In this document: positions 36,601 to 46,083 of the stretch, piece after piece
Layout of the letters: the number at the start of each line of letters is the position of its first letter
Position numbering within the stretch: the stretch's first letter is position 1
Assembly (NCBI RefSeq): GCF_003987135.1
Contig: NZ_PIPJ01000005.1
Span: 62,001 to 126,000, forward strand
DNA: 64,000 nucleotides
Direction of reading: 5' to 3'
Source of the DNA: Aliidiomarina iranensis
GTDB taxonomy: Bacteria; Pseudomonadota; Gammaproteobacteria; Enterobacterales; Alteromonadaceae
Translations under genes and position numbers: made by a program
The notes under the pieces: model-generated
Databases searched by the model: none
Seen by the model: only the letters and a program-made list of their open reading frames with translations
Told to the model about the DNA's origin: nothing

Positions 36601-38366
36601 AAAATATTATTCGTTGGCCGGGCCTGATTACCTTTGTTGTAGTGGTTGGCTTGTTAGCTTTAATCATCCGCACTTTTGCAGGGCCAATAGTAAAATCTGG
36701 CCTTGAGTTTGGTTTAACGCGAGCCAATGGCGCTGAGGTAAATATTGCCAGTGTGGATATTAATTGGCAGCCCTTTGCCGTTCGTATGGAAGGTATTCAG
36801 TTTACTAACCCTGAGCAGCCTGAACAGAATCGGGTGCAGGCTGAGAGCGCGGCTGCAGAGCTGTATTTCTGGGATGCTGTAATTGGCCGTATTCACATTA
36901 CTGACCTGCGGATGACAGGCATCGCTATGGGGGTTACTCGGGATCGGCCAGGTAAGGTGCGAGCCGATTATAAAGCTGAGCGTGAGCCGCGCGATTGGCG
37001 GCAAACTTTAGCTGATTTGAATATCGATATACCTTCAGTGGACCAAATTCTGGAGCGCAGCGAAATTCGAACGCCAATATTGATTGAGCAAATTGAAGAG
37101 AACTTCCGCCGCCAACGCTCAGCTGTTGAAACAGCGAAGGAGAATTTGCCTGAGCGTGAAACTATCGATGAATACAAAGCGCGCTTAGAGGCGATCACCG
37201 AAACGCGACCGCGCAATCTAGAAGATTTGGCGAGGTTACGCCAAGATTTGGAAAGCTTGCGTGATGATATGAGAGCCGATCGTGATGCGGTTCGGGCATT
37301 TGTAGATGCTTCCGAGCAAGCTGTTGAAGTGATTCGAACTGATTTAGATGAATTGCGTGCTGCACCGGGCCAAGATATCGCTCGCGTTCGTTCGCTGATA
37401 AGTTTAGAACCCGATAGTCTAACCGAAGTGAGTGGCATTTTATTTGGGCCTGTGGTGGAGCAGTGGAGCAATTATGCGTTCATGGCGTTTGATTTTCTCG
37501 GACCAATGCTCAGCCGATCTGAGGAAGAGGTTCGCCCCAGCCGTTGGGAGGGGCGTTATATTGATTTTGATCGCCAACAACGCCCGGTATTTTTGATTGA
37601 GCAGGCACTAACTGACATTCAATTCGCCGGAACTCACGTGGGTGTGGAGTGGCAGAATCTTACTTGGCAGCACGATCGCATCGGTGGTGTGCCTTCAACC
37701 TACAACCTTGCGGCATCAGCTTCTGAGTATTGGCAATCACTTAATTTAGATGGCCGTTTTACATTGAGTGATTTAGCTGGTTTTGCCGGCAGCCAAAGTT
37801 GGCAGGTGCGTGGTGTTAACCTTACCGAGCAGCCTTTATTTTCCCAGAGTGAAGTAGCGGCCGAACTCCTTGGCGCTGTGCTCAATTCGCAAGGGGAAAT
37901 AGGCGTTGAAGCTGGGCAACTAAGTGGTGGAGGCGTGCTTAACTTGCAAGAGGTTGCCGTACAGTTACAAGGCGAAAACCGCTGGGCAGAAATTTTAGGC
38001 GATGTACTTGCCGGTATTACCGCCTTTGATTTAAATGTTGGCGTATCCGGTGCAATGCAAGCACCGAGCTTGAGTATTCGTTCTGATCTAGATCGGCAGT
38101 TGCAACAGGGCTTAACCAATGCCTTGCGAGCAGAAGCCGATAGTAAATTAGGCACACTTCGGGAAGATTTAAACCAGCGAGTACAAGAGGCAACAGCACA
38201 GTGGGATCCGCGTTTGCAAGAATTAGTAGGCGAGCTCGCCGGCGCTCGCGAGCAGAATGCAACCATTGAAGACCTATTTTCCGTTGAACCGGATGATTTA
38301 CAACTCGGTGATATACTCAGAGATCGCTTGCGAGAATCACTGTTTGATCGGCTCGGTGGTAATTGA
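36597..38366 (+). CDS. TIGR03545 family protein (AsmA-like)
   Basis: The 589-residue protein has an N-terminal transmembrane segment (about 8-27). A region like the AsmA start follows (VNIASVDINWQPFAVRMEGIQFTNPEQPEQNRVQAESAAAELYF). Next comes a long charged helical stretch with coiled-coil character (about 140-260), then a beta-rich C-terminal part. Resemblance to AsmA-like bridge proteins suggests an envelope role between membranes, but the family has no established function. It is coupled to TIGR03546 by an ATGA overlap and ends at a terminator. Confidence 0.8.
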   Translation: MKNIIRWPGLITFVVVVGLLALIIRTFAGPIVKSGLEFGLTRANGAEVNIASVDINWQPFAVRMEGIQFTNPEQPEQNRVQAESAAAELYFWDAVIGRIHITDLRMTGIAMGVTRDRPGKVRADYKAEREPRDWRQTLADLNIDIPSVDQILERSEIRTPILIEQIEENFRRQRSAVETAKENLPERETIDEYKARLEAITETRPRNLEDLARLRQDLESLRDDMRADRDAVRAFVDASEQAVEVIRTDLDELRAAPGQDIARVRSLISLEPDSLTEVSGILFGPVVEQWSNYAFMAFDFLGPMLSRSEEEVRPSRWEGRYIDFDRQQRPVFLIEQALTDIQFAGTHVGVEWQNLTWQHDRIGGVPSTYNLAASASEYWQSLNLDGRFTLSDLAGFAGSQSWQVRGVNLTEQPLFSQSEVAAELLGAVLNSQGEIGVEAGQLSGGGVLNLQEVAVQLQGENRWAEILGDVLAGITAFDLNVGVSGAMQAPSLSIRSDLDRQLQQGLTNALRAEADSKLGTLREDLNQRVQEATAQWDPRLQELVGELAGAREQNATIEDLFSVEPDDLQLGDILRDRLRESLFDRLGGN

Positions 38367-38461
38367 GGTGCAATGTTAGCGTTTATCGGCCTGACTTGGT
38401 TTAGCATTGCGCACTCCGTTGCCAATCCAGTTGCCAACCGAATAAATTATCTCCAACTAAA

Positions 38462-38489
38462 AGAGTGGCTTTTCTAAGCCGCTTTTTTT
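38462..38489 (+). terminator. Rho-independent terminator after the TIGR03545 gene
   Basis: AGTGGCTT pairs with AAGCCGCT (one G-T pair) around a TTCT loop and is followed by seven T. The minus strand has an A/T-poor tail, so it mainly serves the plus strand. Confidence 0.85.
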
Positions 38490-39096
38490 ATCTATGTTCT
38501 TTAAATACGGTTAACGACCAATGATAGCGAATTGCGCCAAAGCGCAGTGTCAGGGTTGTTAGCATTGCAGCTATCATGGCGATACTTTGGTTAATATCGT
38601 AGAGGAGCACGAAAATTAGCGCGCCGGCAATACAGGTTGTGGCATATAGCTCACTTTTTAGCACCATGGGAATATCCCGAGCCATTACATCACGTAAAAG
38701 GCCGCCAAATACAGCTGTCATAGTACCCAAAATGATCGCAACCATCGGGCTTACATCGGCTTGCAAAGCTTTTTCAGTGCCAAGAACAGTGAAAAATGCG
38801 ATTCCCAAGGCATCGGCGAACAATAATCGGTTCAGTGGAATATAAGCTTTGAATCGCAGCCAAATTATGGTGCAAAGGGCGGTTGCGCCGATCACAATGA
38901 AATAAGTTGGATCATGCAGCCAAAATACTGGGGCATCGAGAATGAGGTCACGCGTTGTGCCGCCTCCTATCGCGGTTACCGAGGCAAGAACCACAACACC
39001 AAAACCATCCATTTGTTTACGAAACGCCAGCAAAGTGCCGGCTACGGCAAAAACTGCAACACCGAGCAAATCGGCAATGTAAAACGATAATTCCAT
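38488..39096 (-). CDS. TRIC-type cation channel family protein (UPF0126)
   Basis: This 202-residue inner-membrane protein has about seven hydrophobic segments. The internal duplication typical of UPF0126 is visible as GGGTTRD (44-50) in the first half and GGLLRD in the second. Prokaryotic members of this family form trimeric cation channels related to animal TRIC. It is similar to E. coli YicG. It is a single gene. The 333-bp gap from 39097 to 39429 toward yajC presumably holds two divergent promoters, but I see only a TACAAT-like -10 near 39351. Confidence 0.88.
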   Translation of the reverse strand: MELSFYIADLLGVAVFAVAGTLLAFRKQMDGFGVVVLASVTAIGGGTTRDLILDAPVFWLHDPTYFIVIGATALCTIIWLRFKAYIPLNRLLFADALGIAFFTVLGTEKALQADVSPMVAIILGTMTAVFGGLLRDVMARDIPMVLKSELYATTCIAGALIFVLLYDINQSIAMIAAMLTTLTLRFGAIRYHWSLTVFKEHR

Positions 39097-39429
39097 CTAA
39101 ATTCAACTCCCAGTGGCACGCGTTAGAGCCCTATAACGTTTAAATCAGCGCAAGAAACGTAGTAAAAGCGATTAATCACAGCTAAGAATATAATAAAACA
39201 CACACTTCAGGTTGTTTTCGAGAAAAAATGACCATATATAAGCTCAAAGGAAATGCCACAGTAGTGTTTTACCTCACTTGCATGCGATACCCCGTGTGAA
39301 TGATACGATATCTGTGGGTTGCGAACGTTTCGCTTCGGCCCTCGTTCAGTTACAATACAGCGTTAATTTATCCCCAAAACTGAGAATACCACTTTAAGGT
39401 ATTGATTCTAAATATAAAGAGGAAGAGTT

Positions 39430-39762
39430 ATGGATTTTCTAATTGCCAATGCTTATGCCCAACAAGCCGGCCAAGAAGGCGGAACTGCATCGCTAGTAAT
39501 CATGTTGCTTTTATTTGGTTTGATTTTCTACTTTTTAATTTATCGCCCGCAAGCGAAACGCGTAAAAGAGCACAAGTCCTTAGTATCCTCTCTTGCGAAA
39601 ACTGATGAAGTATTACTACAAGGCGGCTTGATCGGTAAGATCGTAAAAGTGGCTGAAGATAATGATTTCATGGTAATCGCGCTCACGGAAGGCGTTGAAG
39701 TAACTGTGCAGAAGAGCGCGGTTGCAGCGGTGTTGCCGAAGGGCACCATTAAAACACTTTAA
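39430..39762 (+). CDS. yajC: Sec translocon accessory subunit YajC
   Basis: YajC joins SecD and SecF in the holo-translocon. The 110-residue protein starts with a short polar N-terminus, one transmembrane segment (about 19-37, SLVIMLLLFGLIFYFLIYRPQAKR) and the typical RPQAKR...H...SLV motif. A basic cytoplasmic domain rich in beta strands follows (GGLIGKIVKV...VTVQKSAVAAVLPKGTIKTL). GAGGAAGAG precedes the ATG. secD and secF follow in the same order as in E. coli, but queA-tgt is about 30 kb away. Confidence 0.95.
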   Translation: MDFLIANAYAQQAGQEGGTASLVIMLLLFGLIFYFLIYRPQAKRVKEHKSLVSSLAKTDEVLLQGGLIGKIVKVAEDNDFMVIALTEGVEVTVQKSAVAAVLPKGTIKTL

Positions 39763-39789
39763 TCGATTCAATCTTGTAAGGACGGACTT

Positions 39790-41640
39790 GTGTTAAACAG
39801 ATATCCGTTGTGGAAAAACTTGGTGATCATGTTTGTCGTGCTGTTTGCCGGCTTGTATGCGTTACCAAATATTTACGGTGAAGATTACGCCGTACAGATC
39901 TCTGCAACTCGAAGTGGTGAAGTTACGCTTGATACCCTTGCCCAAGTAGAGCGAACGCTCGAGCAGGGTGGCATTCAACCAATTGGCATAGAATACGAAA
40001 ATAGCCAAATTTTGGTGCGGGTTGATTCTGATGACCAGCAGTTAGCGGCACGCGAGTTGCTAGTATCTGAGTTGGGAATTAACTATGTGGTGGCGCTTAA
40101 CTTAGCGCCGGCAACGCCGAACTGGCTTGATGGTATCGGCGGTGAACCATTGAAGCTTGGTCTTGATCTCAGGGGCGGTGTTCATTTCTTAATGGAAGTG
40201 GACATGGAAGAAGCCTTGATGAAGATTCGCGAGCAAATGGTTACCACTGTTCGCGATCGTTTACGCGATGAGCGTGTTCGCTATCGCCGGGTTGAGGAAT
40301 CAGGTAACGACGTTGTTATTGAGTTACGTAATTCTGAGGATTATCAGAGTGCTGTGAGCTTGTTGCGCAATCAATACGAAGGGTATGATTTCCGCACTGA
40401 TAGCTCGCAAAACATGATCACTCTCGAGATGACCGAGCAGTACTTACAAGATACGCGTTCAAATGCAATTGAGCAAAACATCACCATTCTGCGCAACCGG
40501 GTAGATGAGTTAGGTGTTGCAGAGCCGGTAATTCAGCGCCAAGGGCAAGATCGGATTGTAGTTGAATTGCCAGGTATTCAAGATACCGCGCGGGCCAAGG
40601 AAATTTTGGGCGCTACGGCAACACTAGAGTTTAGATTCCAAGACACCGACAATGATTTACAAGATGCAATAGCTGGGCGAGTGCCCTTCGGTAGCCGCTT
40701 GTATGACATGCGTGGTGGTGGCCAAGTATTACTGCAAAATCGTGTAATCCTAACTGGCGATCACATTGTTGATGCAAGTGTTGGTTACGATGAGAGTAAT
40801 CGTCCACAGGTAAATATATCACTCGATTCGGCAGGTGGCCGCTTAATGACTCAGGCAACCCGTGGCAATGTTGGGGAACCAATGGCTACGGTATTTATTG
40901 AGTTTATTGCCACTGGTGAAACCACCGATGAAGGCCGCATAGCCTTCGAGCGTGTGGAAGAGGTTGTGAGTGTTGCAACAATTCAAGCGGTACTAGGTAG
41001 TAACTTCCGCATTACGGGTGTTGGTTCAGCACAAGATGCACAGAACTTGGCATTGCTTCTGCGAGCAGGTGCGTTAATTGCGCCGATTCAAATTGTGGAA
41101 GAGCGCACAGTGGGGCCAAGCCTTGGTGCTGAAAACGTGAAGGCAGGCCTCACCGCTATTGTAGCCGGCTTCGTTTTAGTGCTGTTATTCATGGGGATCT
41201 ACTATCGCGCGTTTGGCCTAGTTGCGAACCTAGCACTGTTAACCAACTTAGTGATGATTGTGGGCGTTATGTCGCTCGTGCCAGGTGCTACGCTAACTAT
41301 GCCAGGTATGGCTGGTATCGTGCTTACAGTGGGTATGGCGGTTGATGCTAACGTGATTATCTTCGAGCGTATACGCGAAGAATTGCTTGAGGGTAGAAGC
41401 CCACAGCAAGCCATTGCGCGAGGCTACGAGAATGCGTTTTCAACCATTGCCGATGCAAATATAACCACGCTGATTACAGCGTTGATTCTATTTGCCGTAG
41501 GTACTGGTTCGATTAAAGGCTTCGCTGTCACACTCGCTATCGGTATCGTTACCTCCATGTTCACGGCGATTGCCGGAACGCGTGCTGTTATTAATCTAGT
41601 TTGGGGGCGCCAAAAACGCCTCACTAAATTATCGATATAA
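39790..41640 (+). CDS. secD: Protein translocase subunit SecD
   Basis: SecD works with SecF to pull secreted proteins out of the SecYEG channel using the proton gradient. The 616-residue protein starts at GTG (LNRYPLWKN, as in E. coli) after AAGGA. It has an N-terminal transmembrane segment and a large periplasmic P1 domain opening with LKLGLDLRGGVHFLMEVD. The C-terminal six-helix RND-like domain includes VLTVGMAVDANVIIFERIREEL. The gene lies 27 bp after yajC and 12 bp before secF. Confidence 0.97.
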   Translation: MLNRYPLWKNLVIMFVVLFAGLYALPNIYGEDYAVQISATRSGEVTLDTLAQVERTLEQGGIQPIGIEYENSQILVRVDSDDQQLAARELLVSELGINYVVALNLAPATPNWLDGIGGEPLKLGLDLRGGVHFLMEVDMEEALMKIREQMVTTVRDRLRDERVRYRRVEESGNDVVIELRNSEDYQSAVSLLRNQYEGYDFRTDSSQNMITLEMTEQYLQDTRSNAIEQNITILRNRVDELGVAEPVIQRQGQDRIVVELPGIQDTARAKEILGATATLEFRFQDTDNDLQDAIAGRVPFGSRLYDMRGGGQVLLQNRVILTGDHIVDASVGYDESNRPQVNISLDSAGGRLMTQATRGNVGEPMATVFIEFIATGETTDEGRIAFERVEEVVSVATIQAVLGSNFRITGVGSAQDAQNLALLLRAGALIAPIQIVEERTVGPSLGAENVKAGLTAIVAGFVLVLLFMGIYYRAFGLVANLALLTNLVMIVGVMSLVPGATLTMPGMAGIVLTVGMAVDANVIIFERIREELLEGRSPQQAIARGYENAFSTIADANITTLITALILFAVGTGSIKGFAVTLAIGIVTSMFTAIAGTRAVINLVWGRQKRLTKLSI

Positions 41641-41652
41641 GGGGAACGAATC

Positions 41653-42606
41653 ATGTTTCAGATTACGAAAATTGATGAGAATAACCCCTTACGTTTTATG
41701 TCCATTAATAAATGGACAACGATATTAAGTGTGGTTTTGATTGTGCTCTCGCTTTCAGCTTTGGTAACTAAAGGTTTGAACTGGGGTCTGGATTTCACCG
41801 GTGGCACCCTAGTTGAAGTTGGTTTTGAGCAACCAGCGGATTTAGAAGAGTTACGCACTGTATTGGAAGGGAACGAATTTGGTGATGCGGTAGTGCAGAA
41901 CTACGGTACCCAACGTGATGTTCTTGTACGTATTCCCCCGCGGGAAGATGCGGCTTCAGATACGATTGGTAATGAGCTATTAACGGTTCTACGCGCGAAT
42001 ATCGATGGTGGCATTGATGTTCGGCGTGTTGAATTCGTAGGCCCACAGGTAGGTGAGGAGCTCGCCGAAGCTGGTGGCCTAGCCATGTTAGTTGCGCTAA
42101 TTTGTATCTTGGTTTACGTATCGTTCCGTTTTGAATGGCGCCTTGCACTCAGTGCTGTAGCCGGTTTGGCACAGGACGTTACGTTAATCTTAGGCTTATT
42201 TGCGCTGCTGCAAATGCAAGTAGATTTAACTATTCTGGCAGCGTTACTCGCTGTAATAGGTTACTCACTGAACGACAGTATCGTGGTGGCGGATAGGATT
42301 CGAGAAAACTTCCGGAAATTACGTAAAAATACGCCAGAAGAAGTGATTGATATTTCCTTGAGCCAAACGTTGAGCCGTACCTTGGTAACATCACTTACCA
42401 CCTTATTGGTGTTGCTCGTACTCATGTTCTTTGGCGGCCAGATGATATTTGGCTTCGCTGTAGCACTATCAATGGGTGTTGTTGTGGGTACATACTCATC
42501 CGTATTTACGCGCAGTACGTTAGTATTAGCAATGGGTATTTCGCGTGAAGATCTAATGCCACCAGAAGTTGAGAAAGAAGGTGAAGAGCAAGATAACTAT
42601 TTATAA
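41653..42606 (+). CDS. secF: Protein translocase subunit SecF
   Basis: SecF is the partner of SecD. Its 317 residues have an N-terminal helix, a small periplasmic domain starting GLDFTGGTLVEVGFEQPADLEELR, and a C-terminal transmembrane domain with YSLNDSIVVADRIRENF and LSRTLVTSLTTLLVLLVLMFFGGQ. Start codon and spacing are normal. It is the last gene of the operon and is followed by a terminator. Confidence 0.97.
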   Translation: MFQITKIDENNPLRFMSINKWTTILSVVLIVLSLSALVTKGLNWGLDFTGGTLVEVGFEQPADLEELRTVLEGNEFGDAVVQNYGTQRDVLVRIPPREDAASDTIGNELLTVLRANIDGGIDVRRVEFVGPQVGEELAEAGGLAMLVALICILVYVSFRFEWRLALSAVAGLAQDVTLILGLFALLQMQVDLTILAALLAVIGYSLNDSIVVADRIRENFRKLRKNTPEEVIDISLSQTLSRTLVTSLTTLLVLLVLMFFGGQMIFGFAVALSMGVVVGTYSSVFTRSTLVLAMGISREDLMPPEVEKEGEEQDNYL

Positions 42607-42640
42607 TCTTTGCGCTTAACTTGTTCTTAGCGATGTTAAG

Positions 42641-42675
42641 AAACCCTCAATGCCTGAGCTGTTGGGGGTTTTTTC
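42641..42675 (+). terminator. Rho-independent terminator after secF
   Basis: AACCCTCAA and TTGGGGGTT (one G-T pair) enclose an 11-nt loop. A long T run follows. Confidence 0.85.
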
Positions 42676-42735
42676 TTTTTCTCTGTGGTAATCTTTACCG
42701 AAGCTATATAAATGGGAAAACGAGGAAAAAGAATT

Positions 42736-43512
42736 ATGTTATTTGTTGTTTCTCCAGCTAAAAATTTAGATTACGAAACACCGGCGCCAATTGAACACTT
42801 TAGCCAACCTGAAATGTTGGATGATGCCGCCGCGCTCGTTAAGGTGTGTAAGGAATTATCGCCGCAACAACTTGGCTCTTTGATGAGCATTAGCGATAAG
42901 CTTGCGGGTTTAAACGCGGCGCGCTTTGCCGAGTGGGCAACGCCTTTCACTGAAGATAATGCCAAACAAGCCGTATTTGCATTTAACGGCGATGTGTATA
43001 CAGGTCTTGATGCCACGTCATTAACAGAAGGTGATTGGCAGTATGGCCAAAAGCATATGCGTATTTTGTCGGGCCTGTACGGCGTACTCAAACCCCTTGA
43101 TTTAATGCAGCCATACCGCTTGGAAATGGGTACCAAATTAGATAACCCGAGGGGGAAAGACCTGTACAGTTTTTGGGGCGAGCGTATTACGGAAAAACTA
43201 AATGAGGCAATTAAAGATACCGGCAGTGATGTATTAATTAATCTTGCTTCGAATGAATATTTCAAATCCGTTGTCACCAAGAAACTTAACGCCAAGGTAA
43301 TTACGCCAGTATTTAAAGATACAAAAAATGGTAAATTGAAGGTGATCAGCTTCTACGCTAAAAAAGCTCGTGGTTTAATGGCACGCTATATTATTGAGAA
43401 TAAGCCGAACTCTCTGGCAGAATTGCGGTCTTTCTCTGCAGCGGGTTATTACTTTGATGAATCGATGTCGTCTGAGAAAGAGCTAGTTTTTTGCCGAGAT
43501 GAGCAATCATAG
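42736..43512 (+). CDS. yaaA: Peroxide stress protein YaaA
   Basis: The 258-residue protein follows E. coli YaaA along its full length: [92 protein letters not shown]. YaaA lowers free iron and DNA damage under hydrogen peroxide stress and binds DNA through its helix-hairpin-helix. ATG 42736 agrees with the family; an upstream in-frame ATG at 42712 would add eight basic residues without a ribosome site. Confidence 0.95.
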   Translation: MLFVVSPAKNLDYETPAPIEHFSQPEMLDDAAALVKVCKELSPQQLGSLMSISDKLAGLNAARFAEWATPFTEDNAKQAVFAFNGDVYTGLDATSLTEGDWQYGQKHMRILSGLYGVLKPLDLMQPYRLEMGTKLDNPRGKDLYSFWGERITEKLNEAIKDTGSDVLINLASNEYFKSVVTKKLNAKVITPVFKDTKNGKLKVISFYAKKARGLMARYIIENKPNSLAELRSFSAAGYYFDESMSSEKELVFCRDEQS

Positions 43513-43555
43513 TAATAGCAAAATTCGTTCATATTAGGTGGTTAAAGGAGCAGGT

Positions 43556-44428
43556 ATGGGTTCGCAAGAAAAAACCGATGATATTCAAAAAGACGATAGC
43601 AAAATTAAGCAACAGCGTTTAATTGGTGTAGCTATTGCGGTTATTTTGATCGTCGTCATCGCACTATGGCTTACTCGTGGTGGCGAGCCTGAGGTTGAGC
43701 CAGCGCCGGTACTTGAGCCAGTAGAACAAATAGCTGAACCAGAGCCAATGCCCGAGCCAGAGCCCGAACCTATGCCAGAGCCCATGCCTGAACCGGAGCC
43801 AGAGCCCCTACCAGAACCCGAACCTGCGCCGGAGCCTGAGCCAGAACCGGAGCCCCTACCTCCTTTGAACGAAGCAAGTGATGTTGTGTTGCAGGAGTTG
43901 GCTGAGCAAGAAGTTAATATACAGCCCGTGCAAGCAGAAAATATGCTACGTAAACTAGTTGTATTCGTTGATAATATTGCCCGCGGAGAAATTGTTCGCG
44001 AAGCCGCTGTTATTAATGGGCCACAATCACGCTTTATTGTGCAGCGTATTGATGGCCAAATTTACGTGGATGAGCGCAGTTACAGCCGCTATAACGATAT
44101 CGTAAGCTGGTTCTATGAAATGGATACTGATGTTTTAGTGGATCAATTCGAGCGCTTTCAACCGGTATTTGAAGAAGCTTTTGGCGAAATCAAAGAACCT
44201 GGTTTAACCTTTGAAGAGCGCGTTTTGGATGCGATCGCAATATTGCTCGATACGCCGGAACCACGAGGTTTGTTGGCGCTGAGCGATGAAGAAGTCATGT
44301 ACACCTATGCCGATCCAGAGCTGGAAAACTTACCTGCGGCGCAAAAGCAAATGTTGCGTATTGGCCCGGATAATCGTGCATTAGTGAAATCAAAATTACG
44401 TGAAATTCGGCAGAGGCTTTCTCAATAG
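43556..44428 (+). CDS. DUF3014 protein with Pro-Glu repeat
   Basis: This 290-residue protein begins at ATG 43556 after AGGAG. It has a cytoplasmic N-terminus, one transmembrane segment (about 21-40) and a Pro-Glu-rich spacer built from PEPE-, PMPE- and PLPE-type units (about 44-110). A conserved C-terminal domain follows, with [45 protein letters not shown]. This is the DUF3014 layout. The extended Pro-Glu tether likely spans the periplasm or peptidoglycan. Function is unknown. Its stop overlaps the next gene's GTG start. Confidence 0.8.
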   Translation: MGSQEKTDDIQKDDSKIKQQRLIGVAIAVILIVVIALWLTRGGEPEVEPAPVLEPVEQIAEPEPMPEPEPEPMPEPMPEPEPEPLPEPEPAPEPEPEPEPLPPLNEASDVVLQELAEQEVNIQPVQAENMLRKLVVFVDNIARGEIVREAAVINGPQSRFIVQRIDGQIYVDERSYSRYNDIVSWFYEMDTDVLVDQFERFQPVFEEAFGEIKEPGLTFEERVLDAIAILLDTPEPRGLLALSDEEVMYTYADPELENLPAAQKQMLRIGPDNRALVKSKLREIRQRLSQ

Positions 44429-45018
44429 TGTTGCGACATCCATCTAGCTATCAATACCTGCCAACTCGGGGCAATAGATTTAGCCGCTGGGTTGGTCGGG
44501 TAGGCTTAAAAATCCTCGGTGGTTGGAAGATTGTGGGAGAAATGCCTGATTTGCCGAAAGCCATTATTCCAGTGGCACCACACACATCAAATTGGGATTT
44601 CTTTGTGGGTTTATGCGTAAAGCTCGCATTGGGCCTTCGCCTGAATTTTCTAGGCAAACATTCGATATTTGTATTTCCAGTTAAAGGTTTACTCACATGG
44701 TTAGGTGGCATTCCAGTGCAGCGCAGCAGTGCGCAAGGAATTGTCGGCCAGATTGTTGAGCAATTTCGGGAGCGCGAGCAACTGGTAGTCGTGATAGCGC
44801 CGGAAGGGACACGAAGTAAAGTGAGTGAATGGAAAAAAGGCTTTTTGCATATGGCAAGCCAAGCCCATGTGCCGGTGGTACCGGTGGCTTTTTGTTTTGC
44901 TACGCGGTCAATTCTCATTAGCGCACCAATGGAGGTGGGCGAGGATACCGAAGAGGCATTAGCGCGGATAAAGAACTTTACCAACCAAGCCACAGGTAAA
45001 AACCCAGAACTTCAGTAA
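44428..45018 (+). CDS. PlsC-like glycerophosphate acyltransferase
   Basis: The 196-residue protein starts at a GTG that shares its first base with the stop of the DUF3014 gene. The acyltransferase box is HTSNWDF (HX4D) and the second motif is PEGTRSKVSEWKKGFLHMA. These match lysophosphatidic-acid-type acyltransferases, though this subgroup is shorter than PlsC itself. The true acceptor (lysophospholipid, lipid A precursor or other) is unclear. It is probably membrane-associated and expressed with the DUF3014 gene by translational coupling. Confidence 0.82.
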   Translation: MLRHPSSYQYLPTRGNRFSRWVGRVGLKILGGWKIVGEMPDLPKAIIPVAPHTSNWDFFVGLCVKLALGLRLNFLGKHSIFVFPVKGLLTWLGGIPVQRSSAQGIVGQIVEQFREREQLVVVIAPEGTRSKVSEWKKGFLHMASQAHVPVVPVAFCFATRSILISAPMEVGEDTEEALARIKNFTNQATGKNPELQ

Positions 45019-45056
45019 TCAGCGAAGGGAATGCGCGTAGATTTACTGCGCTTATA

Positions 45057-45087
45057 TTTACCGATTCCAGCTAAATTATGCTATTCT
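45057..45087 (+). promoter_or_regulatory. Possible promoter of ribH-nusB-thiL-pgpA
   Basis: An extended -10, TGCTATTCT (45079-45087), follows TTTACC (45057-45062) with a long 19-bp spacer and is followed by a GC-rich discriminator. It lies about 85 bp before the ribH start. Confidence 0.4.
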
Positions 45088-45175
45088 TCGCGCCTAATTT
45101 AACGGCAGGCATTTGTGGTTATCGATGCACCTGCTTGGTATGAACAAACTCTATGGTGAGTTGAAAGGATTGATC

Positions 45176-45640
45176 ATGAACGTTATCGAAGCGGGTGTTG
45201 CGGCACCTGGTAAAAAAGTAGCTATTGTAGTATCTCGCTTTAATAGTTTCATCGTAGAGAAACTCATGGAAGGCGCGATCGATACCTTAGTACGTATTGG
45301 TCAAATCAAATCAGATGATATCACGGTCGTAAAAGTACCGGGCGCATATGAGCTGCCAGTAACAGCTAAAAAAGCAGCCGCATCGGGCAAATATTCAGCA
45401 GTGATTGCGATTGGCGCGGTAATTCGTGGCGGCACGCCTCATTTTGATTTGGTGGCTGGGCAAGCGAATTCAGGCTTAGCGCAAGTTGCCTTAGAAACCG
45501 GCGTGCCGGTTGCTTTCGGGGTAATTACTACCGATACCGATGAACAAGCAATTGATAGAGCCGGCGTGAAGCACGGCAATAAAGGTTCAGAAGCCGCTTT
45601 AAGCGCTTTAGAAATGATTAACGTGCTTGAACAGCTATAA
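45176..45640 (+). CDS. ribH: 6,7-dimethyl-8-ribityllumazine synthase
   Basis: RibH condenses a dihydroxybutanone phosphate with a ribitylamino-uracil, the penultimate step of riboflavin synthesis. At 154 residues it fits the family: [36 protein letters not shown] with the catalytic His, and [22 protein letters not shown] 45176 has AAGGA at good spacing; an upstream in-frame ATG at 45113 would add 21 residues not found in the family. It opens an operon with nusB. Confidence 0.95.
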   Translation: MNVIEAGVAAPGKKVAIVVSRFNSFIVEKLMEGAIDTLVRIGQIKSDDITVVKVPGAYELPVTAKKAAASGKYSAVIAIGAVIRGGTPHFDLVAGQANSGLAQVALETGVPVAFGVITTDTDEQAIDRAGVKHGNKGSEAALSALEMINVLEQL

Positions 45641-45650
45641 GGAGAATCGC

Positions 45651-46070
45651 GTGAAACCTGCAGCTCGCCGTAAAGCACGTCGTTTAGCCCTCCAAGCGGT
45701 ATATTCTTGGCAGTTAACCGAAAATAGTATTTCTGATATTGAAGCTGAGTTTTTAGCCGAAAATGACGTTAGCAAAGTTGATGTCGATTATTTTTTAGAT
45801 TTGGTTCGTGGTGTTGCCGGGAATCATCAAAATCTAGATCAGGCCTTGGCGCCTTTTACTGATCGCCCCTTTGTTGATTTAGACCAAATCGAACGTGCAG
45901 TATTGCGCGTAGCAGCCTACGAGCTAAAATCACGCCTCGATGTACCCTATAAAGTAGTGATGAACGAAGCCATTGAATTAGCCAAAGCCTTCGGCGCTGA
46001 TGATAGCCATCGCTTCGTAAATGGCGTGTTAGATAAAGCCATCGATACCCTTCGTGCCGCTCGTCAGTAA
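45651..46070 (+). CDS. nusB: Transcription antitermination factor NusB
   Basis: NusB binds boxA RNA with ribosomal protein S10 to protect rRNA transcription. GTG 45651, preceded by a perfect AAGGAG, gives 139 residues beginning [22 protein letters not shown]. It also contains [31 protein letters not shown] at the C-terminus. A longer frame starting at 45627 overlaps ribH and is not needed. It lies ten bases after ribH, in the usual ribH-nusB-thiL order. Confidence 0.96.
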   Translation: MKPAARRKARRLALQAVYSWQLTENSISDIEAEFLAENDVSKVDVDYFLDLVRGVAGNHQNLDQALAPFTDRPFVDLDQIERAVLRVAAYELKSRLDVPYKVVMNEAIELAKAFGADDSHRFVNGVLDKAIDTLRAARQ

Positions 46071-46083
46071 TCTATCTAAGAAA